The notes beneath the pieces were generated by a model. It saw nothing but the letters and a program-made list of their open reading frames with translations. It was not told the DNA's origin and did no database searches. Positions 53,320 to 61,640 of a stretch of 64,000 bases of DNA are shown here, piece by piece (within the stretch, counting starts at the first letter, position 1; every line of letters starts with the position of its first letter). The position numbers and the translations under genes were made by a program. This DNA comes from Caldithrix abyssi DSM 13497 (GTDB taxonomy: Bacteria; Electryoneota; AABM5-125-24; Hatepunaeales; Hatepunaeaceae), in the NCBI GenBank assembly GCA_945865405.1, contig CAMBDS010000001.1, forward strand, positions 1 to 64,000, in the 5' to 3' direction.

Positions 53320-53571
53320 TTCGAACCTCGTTGGTAATACTTCTTGATCTTGTTCGTGAGGTAAACGGTGATGACCGTTTCCGCTTCAGTCACGACTCGC
53401 ATAAGCTTGTCGTCAAACAGCTTATGATAGATCCTCCTCTTTCTCTTCCCGGGTACGATTTCGTCAGGTTTATCAAGAGTCTCTAAAACCTGCCCGATCT
53501 CGAACCTGCCCGATCTCGATTTTTCTTTCGATGAGCTGTAACTGAAGATGATCGGTCAGATTCCAGCTCAT
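53316..53571 (-). pseudogene. DUF4258 family gene broken by a 16-bp tandem duplication
   Basis: Reads MSWNLTDHLQLQLIERKIEI, then ACCTGCCCGATCTCGA (plus-strand form) is present twice in tandem (53488-53503, 53504-53519), shifting the frame. With one copy removed the frame continues LDKPDEIVPGKRKRRIYHKL and VVTEAETVITVYLTNKIKKY to a TGA at 53316, giving a normal 79-residue protein. The ATG overlaps the OPT stop (ATGA) and the end overlaps DUF2283. A recent lesson of polymerase slippage, or an assembly duplicate. Confidence 0.85.
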
Positions 53572-55493
53572 TTCGTTTTAGCCCTTCCTGAGGCAGCCCT
53601 GTACAAATACACACACAACACACCCATCGCGATGCAGGGAGCCAATTCCGCCGCAATACCGCCGCTGTTCCACGGGAAGATGTTGCCAAGGTTGCTAAGG
53701 CTCGTCGCCCAGCCTACCCCCGCGTTCTCAAGACCCTTCTGTATCGCCCAAATGATCCCTCCGATAGCCCCACCCGCAATCAGTCCACTGCTGAACAAGA
53801 CTCCCGGCGATGAGTCGTTATCGACCTCCTTGCCCTTGTTGCGCTTATCGACGAACCAGCGAATCGCGCCGCCAAGGAAAATCGGCGTCGATATCTCCAT
53901 CGGCAGATAAGCCCCCACCGCGAACGGCAATGCCTCCACCCCGCACAACTGCATCGTCGCGCCAAGGAAGAAGCCTATCCAGATCAAGTCCCACGGTAGC
54001 TTCTGCTCCAACACCCCGCTGACGATCAACTGCATCAACTGCGCCTTGGGTGCGGGCAGATCCTTACTGCCAACGCCGAGTGTGTCATTAAGGTAAAGTA
54101 GCGTCACGCCGATCACCAGCGCGCTCGTGATCGTGCCGTAAATCAGCGCTATCTGCTGAGCTTTCGGCGTAGCTCCAACGATGTAGCCGGTCTTCAGGTC
54201 CTGCGATGTCGTCCCGCCGTTACTTGCCGCAATACAAACAACACCTCCGACGAGAATGGCGACAATAGCATTGCCGTGACCCGTCCAGCCGAGCATCAGG
54301 AAGAGCAGCGATGTGAACATCAGCGTCGTGATCGTCATACCGGAAATCGGGTTGGATGTGCTCCCCACCAATCCCGTAATGCGCGACGAGACCGTCACAA
54401 AGAAGAAACCGAAGATTACGATCAATGCCGCGCAAAGCAGCCGCATCGCCCACCCACCGGGGATTTGCGGCAGGAGCGCAATTATCAGCACCAGCACGAG
54501 CGACCCCACAACCGTCACCATGATCGGCAGGTCGCGCTCGGTGCGGGGAGTTTTTGTATCCTGCTCTGTCATCGACGAGCCGATCTTACCACCAGTGAAG
54601 TTCTCCCTGAATGCTGTCCAGATGACCGGCAGAGCCTTCAACAGCGTCACTATTCCACCGAACACGACGGCTCCACCGCCGATGTAGCGGATGTAGCTCG
54701 CCCAGATGTCGTCAGGCCCCATCTGCGCAATTGTCAACCCCTGTGCCGGTGGGAAGACGTTCGCCATCCCTTCGCCGAACAGCTTTATCAGCGGGATCAG
54801 CACCAGCCAACTGACGACGCCTCCGCTAAGCATATACCCCGAGATCGAAGGCCCGATGATGTAGCCTACCCCGACCAGCTCCGACGCCATTTCACCGCGG
54901 ATGCTGGCTCCCTTGAACCACTTCGGGTCATAAGTAGCGACGTTGCGCCAGAGGTTGGTCGTCTTCATCAGCACGGTATAGACAAACCCCATTCCGAGCC
55001 CGAAATAGACCTGCTTGGCGCTTGTGCCGCCCTTTTCGCCTGAAATCAGCACCTCAGCGCAAGCTGTCCCCTCCGGATAAGGCACTATCCCGTGCTCCTT
55101 CACGATCAGCGACCGCCTTAGCGGGATCATGAAGAACGTCCCCAGCAACCCACCAAGGATCGCCAGTGAGAATATCGTGAAGTAGTCGAGGTTGCCGCCA
55201 AGCAGGATCACTGCCGGCAACGTGAAGACCACTCCCGCGCCGATAGACTCACCCGCCGAAGCAACGGTCTGGACGATGTTGTTTTCGAGGATGCCCGACT
55301 TGCCAAGTTTGCGCAGGACGGCTATCGAAAGGACGGCGACGGGGATGCTTGCCGAGACGGTCAGGCCGATCTTCAGACCAAGATAAACCGACGTCGCGGC
55401 GAACAGCAGACCGAACAGACAGCCGATGACGACTGCCCGTATGGTTAATTCAGGTGGCTTTTGATCCGGGGAGATGAAGGGTTGAAAGGACAT
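53568..55493 (-). CDS. OPT family oligopeptide transporter
   Basis: 641 residues from ATG 55493, with some 14-16 hydrophobic segments. Family features include LKIGLTVSASIPVAVLSIAVLR near the start, YPEGTACAEVLISGEKGG, and SNGGTTSQDLKTGYIVGATP (cited in part). OPT proteins are proton-coupled importers of oligopeptides or metal chelates. It sits upstream of the DUF4258/DUF2283 pair with an ATGA junction, an odd place for such a pair. Confidence 0.92.
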   Translation of the reverse strand: MSFQPFISPDQKPPELTIRAVVIGCLFGLLFAATSVYLGLKIGLTVSASIPVAVLSIAVLRKLGKSGILENNIVQTVASAGESIGAGVVFTLPAVILLGGNLDYFTIFSLAILGGLLGTFFMIPLRRSLIVKEHGIVPYPEGTACAEVLISGEKGGTSAKQVYFGLGMGFVYTVLMKTTNLWRNVATYDPKWFKGASIRGEMASELVGVGYIIGPSISGYMLSGGVVSWLVLIPLIKLFGEGMANVFPPAQGLTIAQMGPDDIWASYIRYIGGGAVVFGGIVTLLKALPVIWTAFRENFTGGKIGSSMTEQDTKTPRTERDLPIMVTVVGSLVLVLIIALLPQIPGGWAMRLLCAALIVIFGFFFVTVSSRITGLVGSTSNPISGMTITTLMFTSLLFLMLGWTGHGNAIVAILVGGVVCIAASNGGTTSQDLKTGYIVGATPKAQQIALIYGTITSALVIGVTLLYLNDTLGVGSKDLPAPKAQLMQLIVSGVLEQKLPWDLIWIGFFLGATMQLCGVEALPFAVGAYLPMEISTPIFLGGAIRWFVDKRNKGKEVDNDSSPGVLFSSGLIAGGAIGGIIWAIQKGLENAGVGWATSLSNLGNIFPWNSGGIAAELAPCIAMGVLCVYLYRAASGRAKTK

Positions 55494-55616
55494 TTTCAAT
55501 CCATTGGGTTTAGAGAAGGGAGGATATTAGCCAACTAAGATAGTGAAGGTATTGTGAGAAGGCAAGGGGTGACATACGCGTGAGGCTGCGAGTGCAAGAG
55601 AGTGCGAGGATAACGG

Positions 55617-55651
55617 CAGTGGGGCGTCCGTTAACTAACGGAGCCCCACTG
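55617..55651. repeat. Long perfect palindrome upstream of the OPT gene
   Basis: CAGTGGGGC and GCCCCACTG outer arms, TCCGTTA and TAACGGA inner arms. It may terminate the T9SS gene ending at 55682. Confidence 0.6.
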
Positions 55652-55681
55652 CTTCAGAAATCAGAAATCGAAAATCAGAAA

Positions 55682-57127
55682 TTACTTAACCAGTACCAGC
55701 CTTGTTGTCGCCGCCTGACCGTTCTGCTCGAAGCGCAGCCAATACGTCCCCGCCGATAGGCCCGCTCCATCGATGGCAATTTGGCTTTCCATTCCCGCGA
55801 TAGCGGGAACCCAGTCAGCCCACATCTCCCGTCCATTGACATCGACCAGCGTCGCCTTCGCCCTACCCGTAAACGGCGTCTGGAAACTGACAAACGTCGA
55901 GGAGTTGAACGGGGACGGGAAGGCGGGGGAAAGCGAGAAGGAAGAGGGGGGAGAGATAGGCGGCCGACCGCCAACAAAATTTCTTCGATTAGAAAGCTTT
56001 AACAGCCAACCTGCGAGGGTTGATTCCTCCACGAACGATTTCGAGTTGCCTGCGAGAATAAAATCACCCTCTCCAGTTTGAGCGATTGCATAGCAAACAT
56101 CATGGTTTACCCCGCCAAAGATAGATTCCGATAACTTTCTTCCACTCGCATCCATTTTCACAAAATAATAGTTGCTTGACCCACCAAAAAAAGGATCGTG
56201 TGTACCGGCAATCGCAAAAGATCCATCATCACAGTAGACAATTCCGGCAGTATTGAAATAAGCACTGTCGCTAATTAAGGTCTGCCAGACAATTTCACCA
56301 CTGCTGTCAAGTTTCATTAATAGCCCGGCATCATAACCCCATCCTGGCCCTTCTCCCAATCCAGATGCAAGAATACCAAACCCGCCATCATCTGTTTGAA
56401 CTATACCGCATTTTGTGTCGAACTCCTGATCATAAACAACAACCCAATCTACCTCAAAATCAGAATTAAGCTTTCTGACTACAAGCTGAACACTGCCGTC
56501 GTCATAGTTGTAGGATCCGACAATAGCGATTCCACCATCTGATGTCAGAATTGCAGAATCGGCCCAATCATTATGCTCCGCTTCATAAATCTCCGACCAG
56601 ATCGAGTCGCCATCCGCAGTTACTCTCAAGAGAAATAAGTTAGCTTGGAAAGAACCATCGAAAGGATTTATAATGCGAACAATGGTTCCTGATATCATAA
56701 TATCACCATTTTCGAGTTCAAGTAATGAATTCTCCCATATCCAGCAACTATCCCGCTGGAAAAGCGACCGCCATTCAAGTTGTCCATCCCGGTCGAAGCA
56801 ATAGACAATTGTTTCACTACCCCAACCCGGAAAGCCTACTCCGACGTTGTATCCCTCTCTAGTAGTAATGACCGACTGCAAGGAAATCGTATCAAGCGAT
56901 GTTGTCCATTCAAATTCTCCTTCATTTGAAAATCTCGCTATGAAAGCTGAACCAGAGTACCCCGCCACGACAATTCCCCCATCATCGGCAACTGAGATAC
57001 TGGTAATCGAAGTTTGATCGTCCAACTCAAGAATGCTCGACCAGAGGGAATCGATCTGTGCAAGAGCTGGATTTGTGAGCATCGCAGGAGTAATGATAAG
57101 GCAGCAAAGAAGAGTTATATTTTTCAT
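55682..57127 (-). CDS. T9SS protein with propeller-like repeats
   Basis: 481 residues. Signal peptide KNITLLCCLIITPAMLTNPALA; repeats such as ISVADDGGIVVAGYSG, AILTSDGGIAIVGSY, IVQTDDGGFGILASG; sorting domain from SPAFPSPFNSS (about 396), where Ser replaces the usual Asn of PNPFN. A REP-like palindrome (55792-55809) is read in frame as VPAIAGM in the sorting-domain loop. Distant relative of the 44935 group. Function unknown. Confidence 0.8.
   Translation of the reverse strand: MKNITLLCCLIITPAMLTNPALAQIDSLWSSILELDDQTSITSISVADDGGIVVAGYSGSAFIARFSNEGEFEWTTSLDTISLQSVITTREGYNVGVGFPGWGSETIVYCFDRDGQLEWRSLFQRDSCWIWENSLLELENGDIMISGTIVRIINPFDGSFQANLFLLRVTADGDSIWSEIYEAEHNDWADSAILTSDGGIAIVGSYNYDDGSVQLVVRKLNSDFEVDWVVVYDQEFDTKCGIVQTDDGGFGILASGLGEGPGWGYDAGLLMKLDSSGEIVWQTLISDSAYFNTAGIVYCDDGSFAIAGTHDPFFGGSSNYYFVKMDASGRKLSESIFGGVNHDVCYAIAQTGEGDFILAGNSKSFVEESTLAGWLLKLSNRRNFVGGRPPISPPSSFSLSPAFPSPFNSSTFVSFQTPFTGRAKATLVDVNGREMWADWVPAIAGMESQIAIDGAGLSAGTYWLRFEQNGQAATTRLVLVK
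55792..55809. repeat. In-frame REP-like palindrome in a T9SS sorting domain
   Basis: TTCCCGCGATAGCGGGAA; translated WVPAIAGM. Confidence 0.65.
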
Positions 57128-57294
57128 TTGAGTGACCAGAGTTAGATACCAAACGCATAATTTGCACGGCATTTTGCAGGTGTCTATATTGAAATAGGTT
57201 GCTGCCTTGGTTCGGTGCAAACCAAGTGCCAGTCCCCAAACCGGCTACACCCCCTCCCAATTTTACAATTTACAATCTACAATTTACACTTCCC

Positions 57295-57870
57295 TCATCC
57301 TGCCGCGTCGTAACCCATTTTGATCCAGCCCATCAGCTCGGCATCGACTTCATCAACCCCGCCGACCTTCACCTTATACTGGCACATGCCTCCGGGAGGC
57401 TGCTCGAGGAGCCGGTCGGTGCCGGGGACGCCTTTGATGTTGATGCCGACCTCGAAGCGTGTGTTTGACGCAGGCCCCACCATGGCGAACTGCTTCTTGC
57501 GCCGAAGCGAGACGTAGCCTTTCTTCGGGACGACTTCGTATTCGCCGAAGGCGTCGATCCCGGCGATGAGCTTTTCGTGGATCGGGCGCATTGAGGCTTT
57601 CGGCCCGACGTAGATTTCATCGAGGATCGCGTCACCTTCAAGACCCTTTTCGGCGGCGGCAGAGGCTCCGTCGGACTTCAAGGCGATGTGGGTCAAGGTG
57701 TTGGCGTCGCCGTGACCCAACCCGAGGTCGGCTTTCAGCATGGCGACGATTTCGCCGTGCTTGCTGATGCCGGACGACTTGATGAGCTGACCAAGCTGCC
57801 CCAAGCTCTTGCCGGTTTTCTTTTCGATGTTGGCGATTTGCGTCGCGATGGCTTTATCGAGAATGTTCAT
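57295..57870 (-). CDS. DUF4287-DUF5655 domain protein
   Basis: 191 residues. N-terminal DUF4287 (AIATQIANIEKKTGKSLGQL, KHGEIVAMLKADLGLGHGDA), then a DUF5655-like domain (FGEYEVVPKKGYVSLRRKKQ, ASNTRFEVGINIKG). This two-domain protein is common in soil bacteria and has no firm function; the second domain resembles DNA- or nucleotide-binding proteins. It has its own promoter at 58042-58070 with a 165-nt leader. Confidence 0.85.
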   Translation of the reverse strand: MNILDKAIATQIANIEKKTGKSLGQLGQLIKSSGISKHGEIVAMLKADLGLGHGDANTLTHIALKSDGASAAAEKGLEGDAILDEIYVGPKASMRPIHEKLIAGIDAFGEYEVVPKKGYVSLRRKKQFAMVGPASNTRFEVGINIKGVPGTDRLLEQPPGGMCQYKVKVGGVDEVDAELMGWIKMGYDAAG

Positions 57871-58192
57871 GGAACTCCTTATATTAGCGTGAAGTGCGGG
57901 AGAGTGCCTATATTTAACTTCACAACTTCACAATCGTCACAGGCCTTATTGAATAGGCGTTTCTGGGATTTATTTGAGAAAATTATCTTCACCATCTTCA
58001 CAGAGTTGTGGTATTGGCTACTATTCGGAACTATTGACCATAATATACGACATTTTTGCAGGAAAAACAAGGGGGAAGGGGATGAAGAGGGGGTATGAGG
58101 AAAGAGGAGCGATTTGGTTCCGTCAGGTCTTTAGAGAAGGGGTGACCTGACGGTGAAGAAGAACAATGCCAAAAAGGTCTACCGCAGATTCA
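57871..58192 (-). other. 322-bp gap with promoter and hairpin
   Basis: Holds the minus-strand promoter at 58042-58070 and a hairpin CCGTCAGGTC/GACCTGACGG (58120-58153) that may end the metal-cluster transcript. No gene seen. Confidence 0.6.
58042..58070 (-). promoter_or_regulatory. Promoter of the DUF4287 gene
   Basis: Minus strand: TTGTTT (58065-58070), 17-nt spacer, TATATT (58042-58047). Confidence 0.65.
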
Positions 58193-58609
58193 CTACTCCA
58201 TCAGATCTAAGAACTTACCACTGAAATTAACATCATAAAATTCACCAGTATCGGAGATAAGGGTGAAAAGCACCTTATCAGCTGTTTTGTTATTGAAGCT
58301 TACGATGAAATAGCCGCTCCCACGTTTGTTGATCTTCTTGTCAGCAGCAGCCGTCTTCACCCACGAACTGTCCAGGGCGACGCTGTCAACCTTAGTCCCT
58401 TGCCTGACAAGTGTGGCTACAAAGTCACTTGCGGCCTTAATCGCTCCCTTGTCATCCAGCGTTTTCACTTCCGGCTGTGTTTGATCCTGATAAGGTGATT
58501 TTGGGCCATGCCCACCCGGGTGGGCATATGTAAGTGGAGTCAGAACAAGAATAAACGCCACTGCTGCGAAAAATTTGGTATTGATTGTCACCTCCAATTG
58601 GTATGGCAT
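58193..58609 (-). CDS. DUF6488 periplasmic protein
   Basis: About 138 residues with a signal segment (NTKFFAAVAFILVLTPLTYA) then HPGGHGPKSPY, and the family core GSGYFIVSFNNKTADKVLFTLISDTGEFYDVNFSGK (by its ends). DUF6488 proteins are small, His-containing and found in metal-linked operons. ATG 58609 lacks a ribosome site. GGAGG (58591-58595) lies 5 nt before an ATC (58583-58585) whose next codons give the normal NTKFF start, so the true start may be that ATC. Last gene of the His-rich/HupE cluster. Confidence 0.75.
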   Translation of the reverse strand: MPYQLEVTINTKFFAAVAFILVLTPLTYAHPGGHGPKSPYQDQTQPEVKTLDDKGAIKAASDFVATLVRQGTKVDSVALDSSWVKTAAADKKINKRGSGYFIVSFNNKTADKVLFTLISDTGEFYDVNFSGKFLDLME

Positions 58610-58654
58610 CACGTGGCGACGAACAAGTAAAGCACACCACGTGATACCACAATG

Positions 58655-59317
58655 TTAGTTCAAGTGTTTAATGTCAGAATACGTACCGACGGTTTGCAGA
58701 GTGACGGTTATTGTTTCAGCAGTGCGGTTTCTCCAGAACCAACCGTGATGACCATCGAATGCGGCCTCGAAGTTACCTTCATCCCGAACTTTTATACCTT
58801 TGCCATAGCTGTGATAGTCGATACTCAGCGCTTGAGAATCGCCGTGTAGATCGTAATTCGCATTGCCGCCACTGCTAAACCATTTGTAATCCACCTTCTC
58901 GCCTTTTTTGAGCGTGAGTTTGATTTCAGTGCCCTGGTCTGGTGTGAGAGTCACCTTCATCTCGTCATTGCGTTGCTTTACCGGAACGGGTTCGGCAGTC
59001 GGCACAACGGGCGGAATAGTTTCCGTAATTAGAACCGGAGGCTGATTGGTGACTTCCCGCGTGGACGATTTGTTTTTGACAATCTCAGCGGCGACTGTTT
59101 GTCCTCGAGTTGCTTCCACAGCCAGTGACATCTTAATCTTGCCCATGCTCGTTAAGCCCAACATATCCCCGACACCTGTGGGGTCTATGCCATATTCTGC
59201 CGGTATCACAACCGTAACCAACAGAACGGCGGCAACCGCAACTGCAAGGATGGTCGATTTGATGAGCTTCCCGGTTGACGGGAGCTCCCTGTCGCTGGGT
59301 ATGTTTGAGTTATACAC
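58655..59317 (-). CDS. Transmembrane anchor protein of a metal-linked cluster
   Basis: 220 residues. The N-terminus MYNSNIPSDRELPSTGKLIKS, a membrane segment (ILAVAVAAVLLVTVVIPAEYG) and DPTGVGDMLGL are characteristic of the family called transmembrane anchor protein. A Pro-rich stretch leads to a C-terminal beta domain with YKWFSSGGNANYDLHGDSQ and FDGHHGWFWRN. It should be anchored with the C-terminal domain in the periplasm. It is usually found beside HupE/UreJ-like and DUF6488 genes, as here. Function unknown. Confidence 0.8.
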   Translation of the reverse strand: MYNSNIPSDRELPSTGKLIKSTILAVAVAAVLLVTVVIPAEYGIDPTGVGDMLGLTSMGKIKMSLAVEATRGQTVAAEIVKNKSSTREVTNQPPVLITETIPPVVPTAEPVPVKQRNDEMKVTLTPDQGTEIKLTLKKGEKVDYKWFSSGGNANYDLHGDSQALSIDYHSYGKGIKVRDEGNFEAAFDGHHGWFWRNRTAETITVTLQTVGTYSDIKHLN

Positions 59318-59338
59318 TGAATTTTCCTATTTGTTCTG

Positions 59339-60013
59339 TTAGTGTACGATGAAGCCGGTGATCTGGTAACCCATAAGCATGAATCCCAACATCATAATGA
59401 AGGCGTTTGCGGCGTAGGCATGACGCATAAACTCGCCTGATTTACGCCAGTAACTGATGGCGATCAGGATGCCTCCCAATGCCAGAATTTGCCCGATCTC
59501 GACGCCAACATTGAACGAGATTAGATTTGCCAATAGCCCTTCCGGTTGCAGATCATAATCCAATATTTTTGTGGCAAGACCAAAGCCGTGGAACAACCCG
59601 AAGACAAACGTAGCGACTTTGGTGTTCGGCTGGAATCCAAACCAGCGTTGAAAGGCTCCCATGTTGTCCAATGATTTATAGACTACTGAGAAACCGATGA
59701 TAGCGTCGATGAAATATGGGCTGACCCTTATTTCCATCAACACGCCAGATAACAATGTGATGACGTGTCCAACTGCAAAGAGCGTGACATAGATGCCCAC
59801 GTCCTTCAATCGGTACAGAAAGAAGATCACCCCAAAAAGAAACAGCAGATGATCGTATCCTGTCATCATGTGCTTCGCCCCCAGATAAAGGAAAGGGACA
59901 AGATGAACGCCGGTAATTTCCGAAATATATCCCTTGTCACCGGCAGTAACTCCGTGAGCGAACGCCGTACCGGCGAACAAGATGCTGGTGAGTAAGAAAA
60001 AGATTCTGCGCAA
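59339..60013 (-). CDS. HupE/UreJ-like membrane protein
   Basis: 224 residues. Start TTG 60013 with AGGA 5 nt upstream, giving a signal-like RRIFFLLTSILFAGTAFAHG. Core FLYLGAKHMMTGYDHLLFLFG and FVFGLFHGFGLATKILD carry the His-rich membrane motifs of HupE/UreJ, putative nickel or cobalt transporters. Six to seven hydrophobic segments follow. It lies 14 bp after the His-rich protein gene. Confidence 0.85.
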   Translation of the reverse strand: MRRIFFLLTSILFAGTAFAHGVTAGDKGYISEITGVHLVPFLYLGAKHMMTGYDHLLFLFGVIFFLYRLKDVGIYVTLFAVGHVITLLSGVLMEIRVSPYFIDAIIGFSVVYKSLDNMGAFQRWFGFQPNTKVATFVFGLFHGFGLATKILDYDLQPEGLLANLISFNVGVEIGQILALGGILIAISYWRKSGEFMRHAYAANAFIMMLGFMLMGYQITGFIVH

Positions 60014-60027
60014 AGTTATCCTATAGA

Positions 60028-60222
60028 TCAATGAGAATGTTGATGATGCAAGTCCGGGAAATGATGGTGCGAATGTGTGATCGGTAAATGGCGATGGGTA
60101 TGGGAATGAGGCTCCTTGCCGTCCCAAGCGTCACCATGTTCGTGTTGGTGATGCTCATCGTGGACGTGGGAATGCTCGTGTTCCATCGCTGCGTGGTGAT
60201 GCAAAGAATTGAAGTAACTCAT
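60028..60222 (-). CDS. Small His-rich metal-binding protein
   Basis: About 64 residues, of which more than 20 are His: MEHEHSHVHDEHHQHEHGD, then THRHLPITHSHHHFPDLHHQ. The second half follows a conserved pattern (HSHxHxPDxHHxHxH) seen in small bacterial His-rich proteins. It should bind Ni, Co or Zn. Start ATG 60222 is tentative (60186 also possible). First gene of the cluster His-rich-HupE-anchor-DUF6488. Confidence 0.65.
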   Translation of the reverse strand: MSYFNSLHHHAAMEHEHSHVHDEHHQHEHGDAWDGKEPHSHTHRHLPITHSHHHFPDLHHQHSH

Positions 60223-60276
60223 TGGCACGGCGTCATCATGCGGAAGCCTCCCCAAGAGTATCCCAGCTTCCCCAAC

Positions 60277-60822
60277 CTACCCAACAACTGTCTCGACCAA
60301 AATCGTTCGGTCATTCTTACTATGTCCGTTACGCGTGGAAAGTAACTTTGTAGATAGATTCTTAGCGCGTCTCATCACCGTCCTTGGATCTGACCATGGC
60401 AACATTTGGCAAATCATGCGAATTAGTTCATCAAGTTCAAAATTAGGCTTCTTCGCAAGAATAACGGTGATCGTCGAGTCAATCACTTCTGTCACCAAAC
60501 CAGCCCTTTTCAACTTTTCAAGCATTTGATTGGTGTACTTGGGGGCTTGTGACGAACCTGCATCATATTCCGTCCTTTTGCCGGTTATTGCCGCATAAAG
60601 AAGGCCCGGATCGATGTCGGCGTTGTTGGGCCACTCGATAGTACCCCAACCATCCAACAACCTTACCCGGCGAAAATAGGTTTTATTTTTCAGTGCTGTA
60701 AAATAATACCCTTTGAATTCAATGATCTTACTGAGGTCAACTTCTCCGCTGACACCGTCTTTGAATTCGAGCCAAAGGCGGTAGTCACCAAGAGGCTTGA
60801 CTTTGATAATTTGTGGTAACAT
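60277..60822 (-). CDS. DUF2442 protein with a C-terminal extension
   Basis: 181 residues. Residues 1-85 are DUF2442 (PLGDYRLWLEFKDGVSGEVD, WPNNADIDPGLLY). The remaining 95 residues (NQMLEKLKRAGLVTEV, FELDELIRMICQMLP, TRNGHSKNDRTILVE) are not part of that family. ATG 60822 is 2 bp after the DUF4160 stop; DUF4160-DUF2442 is a common neighbouring pair with a toxin-antitoxin-like layout but no proven activity. Confidence 0.75.
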   Translation of the reverse strand: MLPQIIKVKPLGDYRLWLEFKDGVSGEVDLSKIIEFKGYYFTALKNKTYFRRVRLLDGWGTIEWPNNADIDPGLLYAAITGKRTEYDAGSSQAPKYTNQMLEKLKRAGLVTEVIDSTITVILAKKPNFELDELIRMICQMLPWSDPRTVMRRAKNLSTKLLSTRNGHSKNDRTILVETVVG

Positions 60823-60824
60823 TC

Positions 60825-61088
60825 TTACTCCAATGGTTCTATCGGTTCCGGAGGTTTGCCTTCCTCGACGAGCCTTATCCAATTCAGCATTAGCTCGGAC
60901 TGATGAAGCAAACCCCACTCACGCACAAGTTGCCAGATAACCGGACTCAATTCTCCGTCCTTAATCTGGATATTGGCAATGTAAATCGTTGCATTTTGGT
61001 CGTTGTATTTTGCATGAAAATGCGGCGGATTGTGTTCCTGGGCATTCATGCGAATGATGATTCCCTTGAATCGGCTTATCTCAGGCAA
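60825..61088 (-). CDS. DUF4160 domain protein
   Basis: 87 residues: FKGIIIRMNAQEHNPPHFHAKY, the hallmark of DUF4160 (HNPPHFH), then IKDGELSPVIWQLVREWG. Partner of DUF2442 (gap 2 bp) and overlapping the YggL-like gene upstream by 8 bp. Confidence 0.85.
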   Translation of the reverse strand: MPEISRFKGIIIRMNAQEHNPPHFHAKYNDQNATIYIANIQIKDGELSPVIWQLVREWGLLHQSELMLNWIRLVEEGKPPEPIEPLE

Positions 61089-61413
61089 TCGCTAATTCCT
61101 CTAAATCGCCGTTCCAGCTATCGATAACTTTTCCGAGCTTGAATGTCGCGACGTCAGACCTTGCTTGAAGCCAGACGACTATATTGCCAAGTCTCGCTTC
61201 GGCGCGATCTCGATCCAGACCGAGTTCAATAAACATTCCGAGATGATCGTCATGTCCACCGCCGCCGCAATAGCACTGATTAGCTTCAATCTCGGCGATG
61301 AAATCATCGAGGAAAGGATCAAACCTGTTCCCGTCGATCAGCTTGATAGCAACTTCACATCCCCACTCAGTAAATTCAGCAAGATGCTTCTTCTTGCGCA
61401 AGCGTTTATTCAT
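61081..61413 (-). CDS. YggL-like 50S ribosome-binding protein family
   Basis: 110 residues. MNKRLRKKKHLAEFTEWGCE matches the family start (DUF469/YggL), as do FLDDFIAEIEANQCYCGGGG and VVWLQARSDV. E. coli YggL binds the 50S subunit; here an internal Cys-Gly-rich loop is present. It is the first gene of a three-gene overlapping unit with DUF4160 and DUF2442. Confidence 0.8.
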   Translation of the reverse strand: MNKRLRKKKHLAEFTEWGCEVAIKLIDGNRFDPFLDDFIAEIEANQCYCGGGGHDDHLGMFIELGLDRDRAEARLGNIVVWLQARSDVATFKLGKVIDSWNGDLEELAIA

Positions 61414-61577
61414 TGAATTTCTTCAATTGTTAAATGTACTACATTCAAACTAAAATAAAATAAGCGATGCGCCAAGACAAGCGCGTACACCACTCTTACG
61501 CGACGAGTTGGCAACCGAATTTCTGTACTACAATCTAACCCAAATCCCTTCCCAAGTCAATACCCCAAAACGTGCGC

Positions 61578-61606
61578 GGCGCCGTCCCGAATCTTCGGAA
61601 CGACGC
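61578..61606 (-). terminator. Terminator after hflC
   Basis: GGCGTCGTTCCGA pairing with TCGGGACGGCGCC (minus strand), 35 bp past the stop; TTTT appears about 12 nt later. Confidence 0.6.
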
Positions 61607-61640
61607 CACTTCACCATTTCTTACCTTACCACTTTCCCGC

